A stretch of DNA of 64,000 bases from an uncultured Bacteroidales bacterium (GTDB lineage Bacteria; Bacteroidota; Bacteroidia; Bacteroidales; Bacteroidaceae), in the NCBI GenBank assembly GCA_902802265.1, contig CADCLN010000001.1:124001-188000 (forward strand), in the 5' to 3' direction. The position numbers were made by a program, and so were the translations under genes. Under the pieces are notes generated by a model. It saw nothing but the letters and a program-made list of their open reading frames with translations. It searched no databases and was not told where the DNA came from. Positions 51,130 through 58,270 of the stretch are shown in pieces. Positions within the stretch are counted from its first letter, which is position 1. The number at the start of each line of letters is the position of its first letter.

Positions 51130-53130
51130 TTACTTCTTAATCTTATACATACAGAATGTGCGGGCAGGAACAACCACATCTTCTACAGGCGTGTTGAAAG
51201 TAGTCTTTCCCGTCATCGGCACCACCTTAATGGGGTCGTCAAACGTGTTTTCCGCCACCAAGTCATAACTGTGGAACACCGTGTATTTACCTTCGTGCTT
51301 ACCCTTCATGCCCTTCAGGTTCAACGAAACAGGCTGGTCGTTATCACTGGTATTGACAACCTTTACAATGATTTCGTCCGTATTCTTGTCATACACCGCA
51401 CTGGCAAACAAACCGTCCTGGTCAGGATTGCCAGCCACAGGCTTGCCCCTCATCGTCAGCTGAACCACATTCGTACCCTTGTTCAGCGAATAAAGCTGCT
51501 GCACATAGTAAGAAGAAGAATTGAACGAGCGCAGATTGTCATACCAAATGGCATCGGGTCTCCACTGCCAGCCCTCCACATGCGCAAACAACGGAGCGTA
51601 TGTTGCCATCTCCACCACGTCGGCATTGCGCTCCAGACCCGTCATGAAGGCAGCCTCCATCAGGGCAGCATTGAAGTGGTTCCACTTCTTGCCCTTTCCG
51701 TGGCAAGCATATTCACCAGCAAACACCTTTGGAGCACCCTTGCCACGCTTGTAGTTGTCGTAGCGATTGCCACTCTTCAGGAACCAGTCCTCGTTGCGAT
51801 AGAAATGCTCGTCGTACAGGTCCACCTTCAGTTCGCTCATCTTCGGCTGCAGCATGTCAAACTTGTCGCCCTCAGAGTCTGGTCCCGTCGTACCGATATA
51901 CTTGATTTCGGGGTGAACCTTGCGCACAGCATCGAGGAAAATCTTTAGGCGCTTCGTGAACACAGGATTATCCTTGTAGTCCCACTGCTCGTTGCCAATG
52001 CCCACATACTTCAGGTTGAACGGAGCAGGGTGCCCCATGTCGGCACGCAACTTAGCCCACTGGTTCTTGGCAGGGTCGCCGTTGGCAAACTCGATGAGGT
52101 CAATCACATCGTCAATGTAAGGCTGCAACTGGTCAATGGGCACATGCACCTCGTCCTCCTTCTTTCCGCGCGTAATGTCATTCTGGAACTGGCACGACAG
52201 CCCCACACTCAGCACAGGCAGCGGTTCAGCACCAATTTCTTCGGACAACTGGAAGAACTCGAAGAAGCCCAGGCCGTAGCTCTGATAATAATCTGGGAAA
52301 TACCGATGCGTAAACGTGTAATGCCAGCGGTTCTCGTTCAGCGGACGATTTTCCACAGGGCCCACCGAATTTTTCCACTGATAGCGCGTAGCCAGGTCAG
52401 TGCCCTCCACGATGCAGCCGCCAGGGAAGCGGAACACGCCAGGCTTCAGCTGTTCCAGCGCTTCAGCCAAATCGCGGCGCATACCATTTTCGTGTCCCTT
52501 GTAAGTATTTACAGGGAAGAGGCTCACGTGCTCCAAATCGGTGGTCACCTTCGAGTCGCCCCACACGCGCAGATGCGCCCTGGCAAAAGTCCTCGCAGGC
52601 CTGATTGTGGCCGTGTACTTCTTCCACTCCTTGCCGCTTACCTCCACACTGGCATTGCCCAATTTCTGGTCATCGCCCATCGTGGCATTATCCACCAAGT
52701 CAATCCACAGCTTAGCCTTGCCGCCATCGGGCACACGAGCCCAGACAGAGAAGCGGTAATCCTCGCCGCCCTTCACGCCCATGCCGAAGAAGCCACGATT
52801 CTCAATCATGGTGTACTTGTCAGTATGTCCCGACGGAGCCAGACGCACATAGTGCGGATTCCGCTTGAAGGGACCGTCGTCCTTCAGCGTCACCTTTCCA
52901 GAAATGTCCCATCCGGCAAAATGATTCGGAAATTCAAACGAGCGGTTCATCACCAGTTCAGCGTAAAGACCGCCATCGGCAGCATAATTGATGTCCTCAA
53001 AAAAGATGCCATACATGGTTGAGGGAATCGGCGCACCCAGCTTCTGCGTATTGATGTCGAGCGTGTGAGTTTGCGCCGTCATGCCAGCCGTCACCACCAG
53101 TGACGCCAGCATCGCATTAAATCTTTTCAT
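51130..53130 (-). CDS. Secreted alpha-L-arabinofuranosidase (GH51)
   Basis: 666 residues. Signal peptide MKRFNAMLASLVVTAGMTAQ. An N-terminal carbohydrate-binding-like jelly roll (about 60-200) is followed by the GH51 TIM barrel: RFPGGCIVEGTDLATRYQWK, KYVGIGNEQWDYKDNP (acid/base Glu) and KVFAGEYACHGKG (nucleophile Glu). A C-terminal beta domain ends VVPARTFCMYKIKK. It releases arabinose from arabinan or arabinoxylan side chains. It is first in the operon, with an exact promoter upstream, so arabinose release and rhamnose breakdown are co-expressed. Confidence 0.92.
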   Translation of the reverse strand: MKRFNAMLASLVVTAGMTAQTHTLDINTQKLGAPIPSTMYGIFFEDINYAADGGLYAELVMNRSFEFPNHFAGWDISGKVTLKDDGPFKRNPHYVRLAPSGHTDKYTMIENRGFFGMGVKGGEDYRFSVWARVPDGGKAKLWIDLVDNATMGDDQKLGNASVEVSGKEWKKYTATIRPARTFARAHLRVWGDSKVTTDLEHVSLFPVNTYKGHENGMRRDLAEALEQLKPGVFRFPGGCIVEGTDLATRYQWKNSVGPVENRPLNENRWHYTFTHRYFPDYYQSYGLGFFEFFQLSEEIGAEPLPVLSVGLSCQFQNDITRGKKEDEVHVPIDQLQPYIDDVIDLIEFANGDPAKNQWAKLRADMGHPAPFNLKYVGIGNEQWDYKDNPVFTKRLKIFLDAVRKVHPEIKYIGTTGPDSEGDKFDMLQPKMSELKVDLYDEHFYRNEDWFLKSGNRYDNYKRGKGAPKVFAGEYACHGKGKKWNHFNAALMEAAFMTGLERNADVVEMATYAPLFAHVEGWQWRPDAIWYDNLRSFNSSSYYVQQLYSLNKGTNVVQLTMRGKPVAGNPDQDGLFASAVYDKNTDEIIVKVVNTSDNDQPVSLNLKGMKGKHEGKYTVFHSYDLVAENTFDDPIKVVPMTGKTTFNTPVEDVVVPARTFCMYKIKK

Positions 53131-53177
53131 TTGAAAATGTCAAGGTATTAAAGGGTTAATATTAGGGTTTGATGCCG

Positions 53178-53208
53178 CAAAGATACAAACAAACCTTCAC
53201 AATGCAAA
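53178..53208 (-). promoter_or_regulatory. Promoter of the GH51-rhaB-isomerase-MFS-rhaD operon
   Basis: On the minus strand, TTTG (53205-53208) and TATCTTTG (53178-53185) are both exact, with 19-nt spacing, 48 nt before the GH51 start codon. Confidence 0.78.
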
Positions 53209-53251
53209 GAGAAAGTGAAAGTTTTTCTGAAAAAACACATTTTCTGTGGGA

Positions 53252-53295
53252 AAGTTTTCATGTTAGAACAGCAGTGCAGTGCCACGGAGATGACA
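53252..53295. repeat. Degenerate 22-bp units resembling array 2
   Basis: Two 22-bp units (53252-53273 and 53274-53295) begin AAGTTTTCATG and GTGCAGTGCCAC. They resemble units 1 (AAGTTCTCCTAC) and 4 (ATGCAGTGCTAC) of array 2. The likeness is weak. The rest of 53209-53391 holds nothing recognisable. Confidence 0.4.
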
Positions 53296-53391
53296 CTGAA
53301 CTGCTTATTTTTTTCATCTGAACAGATTTCGGTGCATCTTGCAAGATGAAGATTGTGAAGAGGCCGTAATCTTTCTTTTTGCGAGGATTTG

Positions 53392-53423
53392 TTTGGTCGT
53401 GTTGGAATGATTCCGTATCTTTG
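53392..53423 (+). promoter_or_regulatory. Textbook promoter of a small membrane-protein gene
   Basis: TTTG (53392-53395), 20 nt, then TATCTTTG (53416-53423). The ATG at 53446 is 23 nt past the box. Confidence 0.78.
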
Positions 53424-53445
53424 CGGTCAGAATGAATGCATCATC

Positions 53446-53661
53446 ATGGGCTATTTTATTTTGTTTTTCAGTTTGTGCACCATCGCTGTTTTTGTTTATA
53501 GCTGGCTGCAGAATCATCTTTCCGAGAATGGTGACCGCGTGTATTACATCGGTGACTGTAGGGATGCTCCTGGCTATGCAGACAGGGGAAAGTCTAAAGG
53601 GTGCAGTCCTTTGGTTTTTGCATTTATTTTCATTCTTGCTCTTTTTATTTTGCTGCAGTAA
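53446..53661 (+). CDS. Small 71-residue membrane protein of unknown function
   Basis: Start at 53446 (MGYFILFFSLCTIAVFVYSWL) chosen because it begins a transmembrane helix at a natural distance from an exact promoter. A polar loop of about 30 residues with two Cys (ENGDRVYYIGDCRDAPGYADRG) separates it from a second helix (PLVFAFIFILALFILL) that ends the protein. An alternative frame starting at 53432 is longer (202 codons) but runs through repeat copy D and antisense to a pseudogene, so it is judged less likely. I do not recognise the family. Confidence 0.5.
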   Translation: MGYFILFFSLCTIAVFVYSWLQNHLSENGDRVYYIGDCRDAPGYADRGKSKGCSPLVFAFIFILALFILLQ

Positions 53662-53686
53662 TGTCCTACCCTTTATCTATAGTGAT

Positions 53687-53758
53687 GACGAAACCTTGCT
53701 GTTGTCAAATCGGAACACAGCACTTATCGTTTCAGAACTTAACTCCTGTTTAATCGGT
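53687..53758 (+). repeat. 72-bp dispersed intergenic repeat, copy D
   Basis: Aligns gap-free with copies A, B and C (GACGAAACCTTGCTGTTGTC and CAGAACTTAACTCCTG). It lies directly downstream of the small membrane-protein gene. Confidence 0.82.
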
Positions 53759-53789
53759 TATTTACCGAAGCAAACAAAAATCCGAAAAA

Positions 53790-54549
53790 CTACGGACAGA
53801 CAGGACGAACACATCGCCCTCTGCATCGGCTGCCGGTGCGATAGTCGATGTAGATATCCCAGTTGCTTATGCGCCAGTTATACGAGAAAGTCATGTACCA
53901 CGCCATGGACGATTCGAAGCCTCCGAGCGAATTGGTCCAGCCTTCTCCATCATACGAACCTATACGACCGAGCGTCTCACTATAGTAGGAACGTGTTGCG
54001 GGCAGGAAGATGGAGCGACCATTGGGACCTTTCACGATAAATCCGCCTGGACTCAAACCCAACCAGGTGCATTGTTTTATCAGTTCGTCCACTTCTTTGG
54101 ATGTGGGCATTCGCCAGGAGCCGCCCCAGTTTACATGGGCTGCATCGTCTTCGGGGTCGAGAATGGTCTTGTTGTCAACAGTACCGTTATGGGCGTTGTT
54201 GTTGTATTATGTCAAAGTCCCCGAATTGCCTTCGCACAATTTGTAGCTTTTCCAAGTATATTGTGTCTTTGGTTCGGTTTCTCCCCATTCAAAGAAGTCG
54301 CCATAGTCGTCATGGTGTCTGCACCGATGTTGGTTTCTGCTCACATCACGGAGAGACCGAGATCAACAAAACGGTGACCAGATTCTATGTTTGAACCATT
54401 GCCATAAACTTTCTCACCAGTCAGATAGCCATTGATGAGCAGGGTGATGTCCTCCACATCCAGTTGTTTGTTGTGGTTCAAGTCACCGTTACATTTGTAG
54501 TCAGCACGGTTGCTGCCAGCAACAACAGGGAAGCGTAAACTTTCTTCAT
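53790..54549 (-). pseudogene. Decayed secreted protein with dockerin-like repeat and FISUMP domain
   Basis: Reading the minus strand from the ATG at 54549 gives a signal peptide (MKKVYASLLLLAATVLTT). A frameshift then leads into a dockerin-like repeat (CNGDLNHNKQLDVEDITLLI), followed by RFVDLGLSVM, where a TGA replaces the Trp normally found before A-x-x-NIGA. A second frameshift precedes YGDFFEWGETEPKTQYTW, and a TAA replaces a Lys after NSGTLT. The last open part runs WGGSWRMPTSKEVDELI to CVRPVCP, the usual end of the Fibrobacter succinogenes major paralogous domain. At least two frameshifts and two stops make this a pseudogene. Such proteins are surface or secreted and of unknown function. 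Confidence 0.85.
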
Positions 54550-54651
54550 GAATATCATTTTTGGGGTGTGCAAATGTAGTAATTACAATTCTTTCTGCAA
54601 AACTTTTCGTGGAAAAACCTTCCTTTCCCTCAACAGTTTCTGCTTCCGATG

Positions 54652-54683
54652 TTTGGATATTCTGGAAAGAACCCGTAAATTTG
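54652..54683 (+). promoter_or_regulatory. Promoter of the MATE gene with the -7 box 4 nt before the ATG
   Basis: TTTG (54652-54655), exactly 20 nt, then TAAATTTG (54676-54683). The start codon is at 54688-54690, where transcription itself should begin. Confidence 0.72.
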
Positions 54684-54687
54684 CAGC

Positions 54688-55986
54688 ATGAATCTGCGTA
54701 ACCAACAAATTCTGCATATCGCCCTGCCGAGCATCGTGAGCAATATCACGGTGCCATTGTTGGGACTGATAGATGTGGCCATCACGGGACACATCGGGGA
54801 TGCTGCATATATTGGAGCCATCGCCGTGGGAGGCATGTTATTCAACATTATTTACTGGATGTTTGCCTTCCTGCGAATGGGCACCAGTGGCATGACAGCA
54901 CAGGCCAGGGGGCGGCGCGATTTTGACGAAGTGGTAAAGTTACTGGTCAGAAGCGTGGGGCTTGCATTGGGCATTTCGCTGGTATTGCTCGTTCTGTCGC
55001 CTATCATTCAGGATGTAGCCCTGAACATTATTGCGCCAGGGGCAGAAGTTGAACATTTAGCTTCGTTGTATTTCAACATCTGCATCTGGGGCGCACCAGC
55101 CTCGTTGGGGCTATTTGCCCTAAATGGTTGGTTCATAGGAATGCAGAATTCCAAGACACCGATGGCGATTGCCATCAGCCAGAACATTCTGAACATCGTG
55201 GCCAGCTTGTTTCTCGTCTTCGGACTGGGCATGAAAATTGAAGGTATTGCCCTGGGTACAGCCATTGCACAATGGGGTGGATTCGGGGCAGCAGTGGTAT
55301 TACTGCTGAAATATTATGCAAGGCTATGGAAACACGGATGGCCCCAAAGCATCTGGAATGTGGCGGCCATTCTGCAATTCTTCAATGTGAACAAGGATAT
55401 TTTCCTGCGCACTTTGTGCCTCATCTTCGTCCATTTCTTTTTCATTGCAGCTGGAGCCAAACAGGGTGACACAGAACTGGCAGTCAACACGTTGCTGATG
55501 CAATTCTTCACACTCTATTCATATTTTATGGACGGTTTCGCCTTTGCGGGAGAAGCCCTTGCAGGGAAAGCTGTCGGTGCTCAGAATTTACGAATCTATC
55601 ACAGCGTCGTGAAGCATCTTTTCGGCTGGGGGGTAGCAATGGCTGGGATTTTCACTTTTCTCTACTTCGCAGCAGGACCATGGTTTCTCCGCTTGCTGAC
55701 TGACGATGCATCTGTTGTCCAGACAGCTGCCACCTATCAACCCTGGACCTTATTACTTCCCCTTTGCGGCATGGCAGCATTTATCTGGGACGGCATCTAC
55801 ATTGGAGCCACCGCCACACATTATATGTTACTAAGCATGGTTGTAAGCATGGCCCTTTTCTTTGGTTTATGCCAGCTACTTATTCCTCCCCTCGCCAACC
55901 ACGGCTTGTGGATTGCTTTCCTTTGCTACCTTGCCATGCGGGGTGCAGTACAGACATTGACAAGAAAACAGATTATCAAAAAATAG
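54688..55986 (+). CDS. MATE-family multidrug/Na+ exporter (DinF-like branch)
   Basis: 432 residues with twelve predicted helices in two bundles. It starts MNLRNQQILHIALPSIVSNITVPLLGLIDVAITGHIG, matching the MATE N-terminal half, with FRMGTSG-like LRMGTSGMTAQARG in helix 3. The second half contains YFMDGFAFAGEALAGKAVGAQN, the repeat counterpart. The DinF subgroup shares these features. It exports cationic compounds using H+ or Na+. Its promoter predicts an mRNA with no or almost no 5' leader. It is followed 11 nt later by a TfoX-like gene. Confidence 0.9.
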   Translation: MNLRNQQILHIALPSIVSNITVPLLGLIDVAITGHIGDAAYIGAIAVGGMLFNIIYWMFAFLRMGTSGMTAQARGRRDFDEVVKLLVRSVGLALGISLVLLVLSPIIQDVALNIIAPGAEVEHLASLYFNICIWGAPASLGLFALNGWFIGMQNSKTPMAIAISQNILNIVASLFLVFGLGMKIEGIALGTAIAQWGGFGAAVVLLLKYYARLWKHGWPQSIWNVAAILQFFNVNKDIFLRTLCLIFVHFFFIAAGAKQGDTELAVNTLLMQFFTLYSYFMDGFAFAGEALAGKAVGAQNLRIYHSVVKHLFGWGVAMAGIFTFLYFAAGPWFLRLLTDDASVVQTAATYQPWTLLLPLCGMAAFIWDGIYIGATATHYMLLSMVVSMALFFGLCQLLIPPLANHGLWIAFLCYLAMRGAVQTLTRKQIIKK

Positions 55987-55997
55987 AAAAAAGAATT

Positions 55998-56378
55998 ATG
56001 GCAAGCAATGCTGATTTTGTGAAATACATCGCTGAACAATGCGCCGAAGCTGGTGAAATCATGACTAAAAAGATGTTCGGTGACTATGCGATTTATTGCA
56101 ACGGAAAGATTTTCGGCCTCATCTGTGACGACCGTTTCTACATCAAGCCTACCACAGCTGGGCGCAAACTACTCCGCGAGGTTGTGCTTCGTCCACCCTA
56201 TGAGGGTGCCAAAGATTACTTCTACATTACTGACGTGGACGACCATGCCTACCTTTCCCAACTGGTTCGCGCCACATACGCCGAACTGCCTGCACCCAAG
56301 AAGAAAAAGCCTCAGTCGTCACTTGCATCGAAAACTTCTGGCGGAAAGCGCAATTCATCCTCTGGGTCATCCCTGTAA
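55998..56378 (+). CDS. TfoX N-terminal domain protein
   Basis: 126 residues from the ATG at 55998 (MASNADFVKYIAEQCAEAGEIMTKKMFGDYAIYCNG), the usual start of this family. Single-domain TfoX_N proteins are common in Bacteroidota. They resemble the N-terminal half of the competence regulator TfoX/Sxy but lack the C-terminal domain, and their role is not established. The core ends near residue 100 (YAELPAPKKKKP); the Ser/Lys/Gly-rich tail overlaps the opposite-strand gene by 67 bp. It probably shares the MATE transcript. Confidence 0.85.
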   Translation: MASNADFVKYIAEQCAEAGEIMTKKMFGDYAIYCNGKIFGLICDDRFYIKPTTAGRKLLREVVLRPPYEGAKDYFYITDVDDHAYLSQLVRATYAELPAPKKKKPQSSLASKTSGGKRNSSSGSSL

Positions 56379-56677
56379 TCCTCATAATGATCCTGATAAT
56401 AATCTGGGTCGTTATGTTCCTCTGTAGATGACCGTGCTGACTCTGCCCATATCCGCCGTTCTATCTCTTTGGCCGTAGCAGAGTCCACGGCATAATGACT
56501 GTCAGGCACAGCAGCATTTCCTTTCACACTTTCCATCCGCTGCCGCCACTTTTCCCAACGCTCGTTACGCACTCTCTCATCTTTCCGATGCTGCTCATTC
56601 ACCCACCACAACAACATGCCCATAAAGCCAAAAGCCACAAGCAAATAAAGACAACCAAAGTTAGTGTTCTTTTGCAT
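56312..56677 (-). CDS. Small membrane-anchored protein with acidic C-terminus, unknown
   Basis: 121 residues. An N-terminal transmembrane helix (FGCLYLLVAFGFMGMLLWWV) is followed by a highly charged, probably coiled segment (NEQHRKDERVRNERWEKWRQRM) and an acidic tail rich in Asp, Glu and Tyr. I do not recognise a family. It lies 15 nt after the GIY-YIG gene on the same strand and overlaps the TfoX gene tail-to-tail. Base composition is like the host genes and unlike the AT-rich GIY-YIG pair. An alternative start at residue 19 is possible, since a TAACTTTG-like box (56656-56663, minus) lies inside the first codons. Confidence 0.55.
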   Translation of the reverse strand: MQKNTNFGCLYLLVAFGFMGMLLWWVNEQHRKDERVRNERWEKWRQRMESVKGNAAVPDSHYAVDSATAKEIERRIWAESARSSTEEHNDPDYYQDHYEDYRDDPEDELRFPPEVFDASDD

Positions 56678-56692
56678 AAAAATCCGCCATCA

Positions 56693-57244
56693 TCATTTAC
56701 CCTTACGCAACAAACATAATTTATTCCTGTAGTTCATATTCTCCACATTATTGTTATTTTGTATATTAAGAGGTGGATTATATACATTGATAAGCTCCTT
56801 TTCTTCTTCTTTATAGTTTGGATTTTCCATATACAGCACAATTAAATTCTCAACCATCCAATCTGTTATTTTCGTTTCATCTTCCGACTTAAACTTTGTT
56901 TTACCATTGTCTTTCTTATCGCGTGGTATAAAATCAAACCCTCGCAAACTACCCAATGATTTACGTAATGTCGATTTGCCGGCATTATCACCAAAATGAA
57001 TTTCTATTATCCGCTTATTCAAATTGCTCTTGCTAATACCTGTATATAAAACATTATATTCTACACCTTCATAAACAATCGTTTTATATACAGGTTTTTC
57101 TTCTATTTGAGGCTGAAGCAAATCTACTCCTTGACGCAACAAAAAAATATAGTTGCCAGCACAAGAAGGAAGTGAAGTCGGCTCTTGAGGATTCCACATT
57201 TTTAATTCTGATTTTCTTCCACATCCAAACATATTCCAAAACAT
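56693..57244 (-). CDS. GIY-YIG nuclease-domain protein
   Basis: 183 residues. The GIY-YIG core is recognisable: GNYIFLL (GIY strand), about 30 residues later LYTGIS (YIG strand), then SKSNLNKRIIEIHF with the catalytic Arg, KSTLRKSLGSLRG, a conserved Glu region (ENLIVLYMENP) and the terminal NPPLNIQNN with the active-site Asn. This arrangement resembles small stand-alone GIY-YIG proteins related to Hpy188I-like and COG3680-type nucleases. The gene is AT-rich compared with its neighbours, a sign of transfer. It lies 4 nt after a 103-residue gene on the same strand, as part of a small cassette that may be a restriction, toxin or mobile function. Confidence 0.75.
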   Translation of the reverse strand: MFWNMFGCGRKSELKMWNPQEPTSLPSCAGNYIFLLRQGVDLLQPQIEEKPVYKTIVYEGVEYNVLYTGISKSNLNKRIIEIHFGDNAGKSTLRKSLGSLRGFDFIPRDKKDNGKTKFKSEDETKITDWMVENLIVLYMENPNYKEEEKELINVYNPPLNIQNNNNVENMNYRNKLCLLRKGK

Positions 57245-57248
57245 AACA

Positions 57249-57560
57249 TTAGCCCTCCATTACATACAAGTCAAAATTTTTCCCCATTCGAATCACCAAA
57301 TTTTTGCCACTTGCCAATTGTTTAAAAGTATCACTTCTGTCCAAGACATCTTTTAAATCTCTTGCTACAGCGGTTCCTTTTTTTGTTGGGACATTTACTC
57401 CTTTTATGTCAAGGCGGAAATTATACCCTGATTTATTTCTATTGCCCACACTATAAAAGGATTCTTTGTTTAACACCTTTTCATCACCTCCTTTTTTAAT
57501 GGCTTCTAAAATCCAAGGAAGATTATCTTCCCAAATTTTCACATACAATTCTTTTTTCAT
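57249..57560 (-). CDS. Hypothetical 103-residue protein of the GIY-YIG cassette
   Basis: 103 residues, AT-rich, starting MKKELYVKIWEDNLPWILEAIKKG and containing FYSVGNRNKSGYNFRLDIKG and GKNLVIRMGKNFDLYVMEG. No signal peptide, membrane helix or known motif was seen. The mixed alpha/beta pattern suggests a small soluble protein. It is tightly linked (4 nt) to the GIY-YIG gene and 30 nt downstream of a decayed WYL regulator on the same strand. A partner, antitoxin or immunity role is possible but is inference only. Confidence 0.7.
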   Translation of the reverse strand: MKKELYVKIWEDNLPWILEAIKKGGDEKVLNKESFYSVGNRNKSGYNFRLDIKGVNVPTKKGTAVARDLKDVLDRSDTFKQLASGKNLVIRMGKNFDLYVMEG

Positions 57561-57589
57561 AAATTTAAATTGTTTTTGTTGATAATTAT

Positions 57590-58073
57590 TTATTGATTAC
57601 GCCTCAATGCTTCTTCGTACACCTCTCTCACTCTTTGCCGAAGTGATTGCGGCTTTATCACAGTTAATGAACGACTACGCGAAAGCAGTGCCATCACAAA
57701 ATCGTTAGTTATTCGCGGGGGCGGAGAGAGATGCGAAATTCATCAGGCGTATCGACCAATATCTTTTGAGAATGATGCAAAGGGACTGATTTTAAGAAAT
57801 ACCCATCAAGTGCATCGTAAGAAAGTTCAATTTCTTCTGGCAGGGTCTTCCGGATTGTTCCAAATGCCATAGCAATCACGAAAAAGACTTTTCACATCTA
57901 TACTTTCATCACGAACAAAAGGCCTGTCTTTGTGTATCTGCAAATTTTAAATGCGGTCTATTCCAAAACTTTTCAATTGTCCATCTTCTTTTGTCAACAA
58001 ATACCAACGCTGGTTTATTTCTCAGTTTGTCTATTGTCAACAAGTATCTAATCAATGTTTCTATCGGTTTCAT
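57590..58073 (-). pseudogene. Decayed WYL-domain transcriptional regulator
   Basis: The N-terminal fragment starts at 58073 with MKPIETLIRYLLTIDKL. After a frameshift the frame continues PFVRDESIDVKSLFRDCYGIW. A further shift gives LPEEIELSYDALDGYFLKS and VPLHHSQKILVDTPDEFRISL, typical of the end of WYL regulators. A last shift leads to RITNDFVMALLSRSRSL and VIKPQSLRQRVREVYEEALRRNQ, followed by TAA at 57590-57592. Intact family members have about 300 residues; only about 160 codons remain, so the middle is deleted and there are at least three frameshifts. WYL proteins often control phage-defence and DNA-damage loci. It lies 30 nt upstream of the two-gene GIY-YIG cassette. Confidence 0.82.
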
Positions 58074-58093
58074 CAGCCCACGCGTTTTTGCTG

Positions 58094-58101
58094 CAAAGAT
58101 A
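58094..58101 (-). promoter_or_regulatory. -7 box of the WYL pseudogene and cassette
   Basis: CAAAGATA reads TATCTTTG on the minus strand, 20 nt before the WYL start codon. The cassette genes have no own box, so this may still drive them. Confidence 0.55.
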
Positions 58102-58150
58102 AGTCTTCTGAACGACAAAAGATGTCGCAGGGCAAAAAAATCCACTTTTT

Positions 58151-58183
58151 TTTGTTTTTTTAAAAGAAAAGGTTGTACCTTTG
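58151..58183 (+). promoter_or_regulatory. Promoter of the HAD phosphatase gene
   Basis: TTTG (58151-58154), 21 nt, then TACCTTTG (58176-58183). The transcript leader then runs through a CCCCCTCTAG element to the ATG at 58271. Confidence 0.75.
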
Positions 58184-58195
58184 CGGCAGAAAAGA

Positions 58196-58265
58196 AGACC
58201 CCCTCTAACTCCCCCTCTAGGGGGAGGATAGTAAATGGTAAATGGTAAATAGTAAATAGTAAATA
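58196..58265 (+). repeat. CCCCCTCTAG-type element, copy 3, with five 7-bp AGTAAAT-type repeats
   Basis: CCCCCTCTAACTCCCCCTCT at 58199-58218, with AGGGGGAG following, is succeeded by a tract of RGTAAAT units (58231-58265: AGTAAAT, GGTAAAT, GGTAAAT, AGTAAAT, AGTAAAT). The whole sits in the 5' leader of the HAD gene, ending 5 nt before its ATG. Confidence 0.88.
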
Positions 58266-58270
58266 ACGTG

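Noticed and set aside
53432-54040. 202-codon plus-strand gene
   Set aside because: It crosses repeat copy D and runs antisense to the FISUMP pseudogene. The 71-residue frame from the same promoter fits better.
53790-54549. Programmed frameshifting or TGA recoding in the FISUMP gene
   Set aside because: There are several independent lesions (two shifts, TGA and TAA). Simple decay is more economical.
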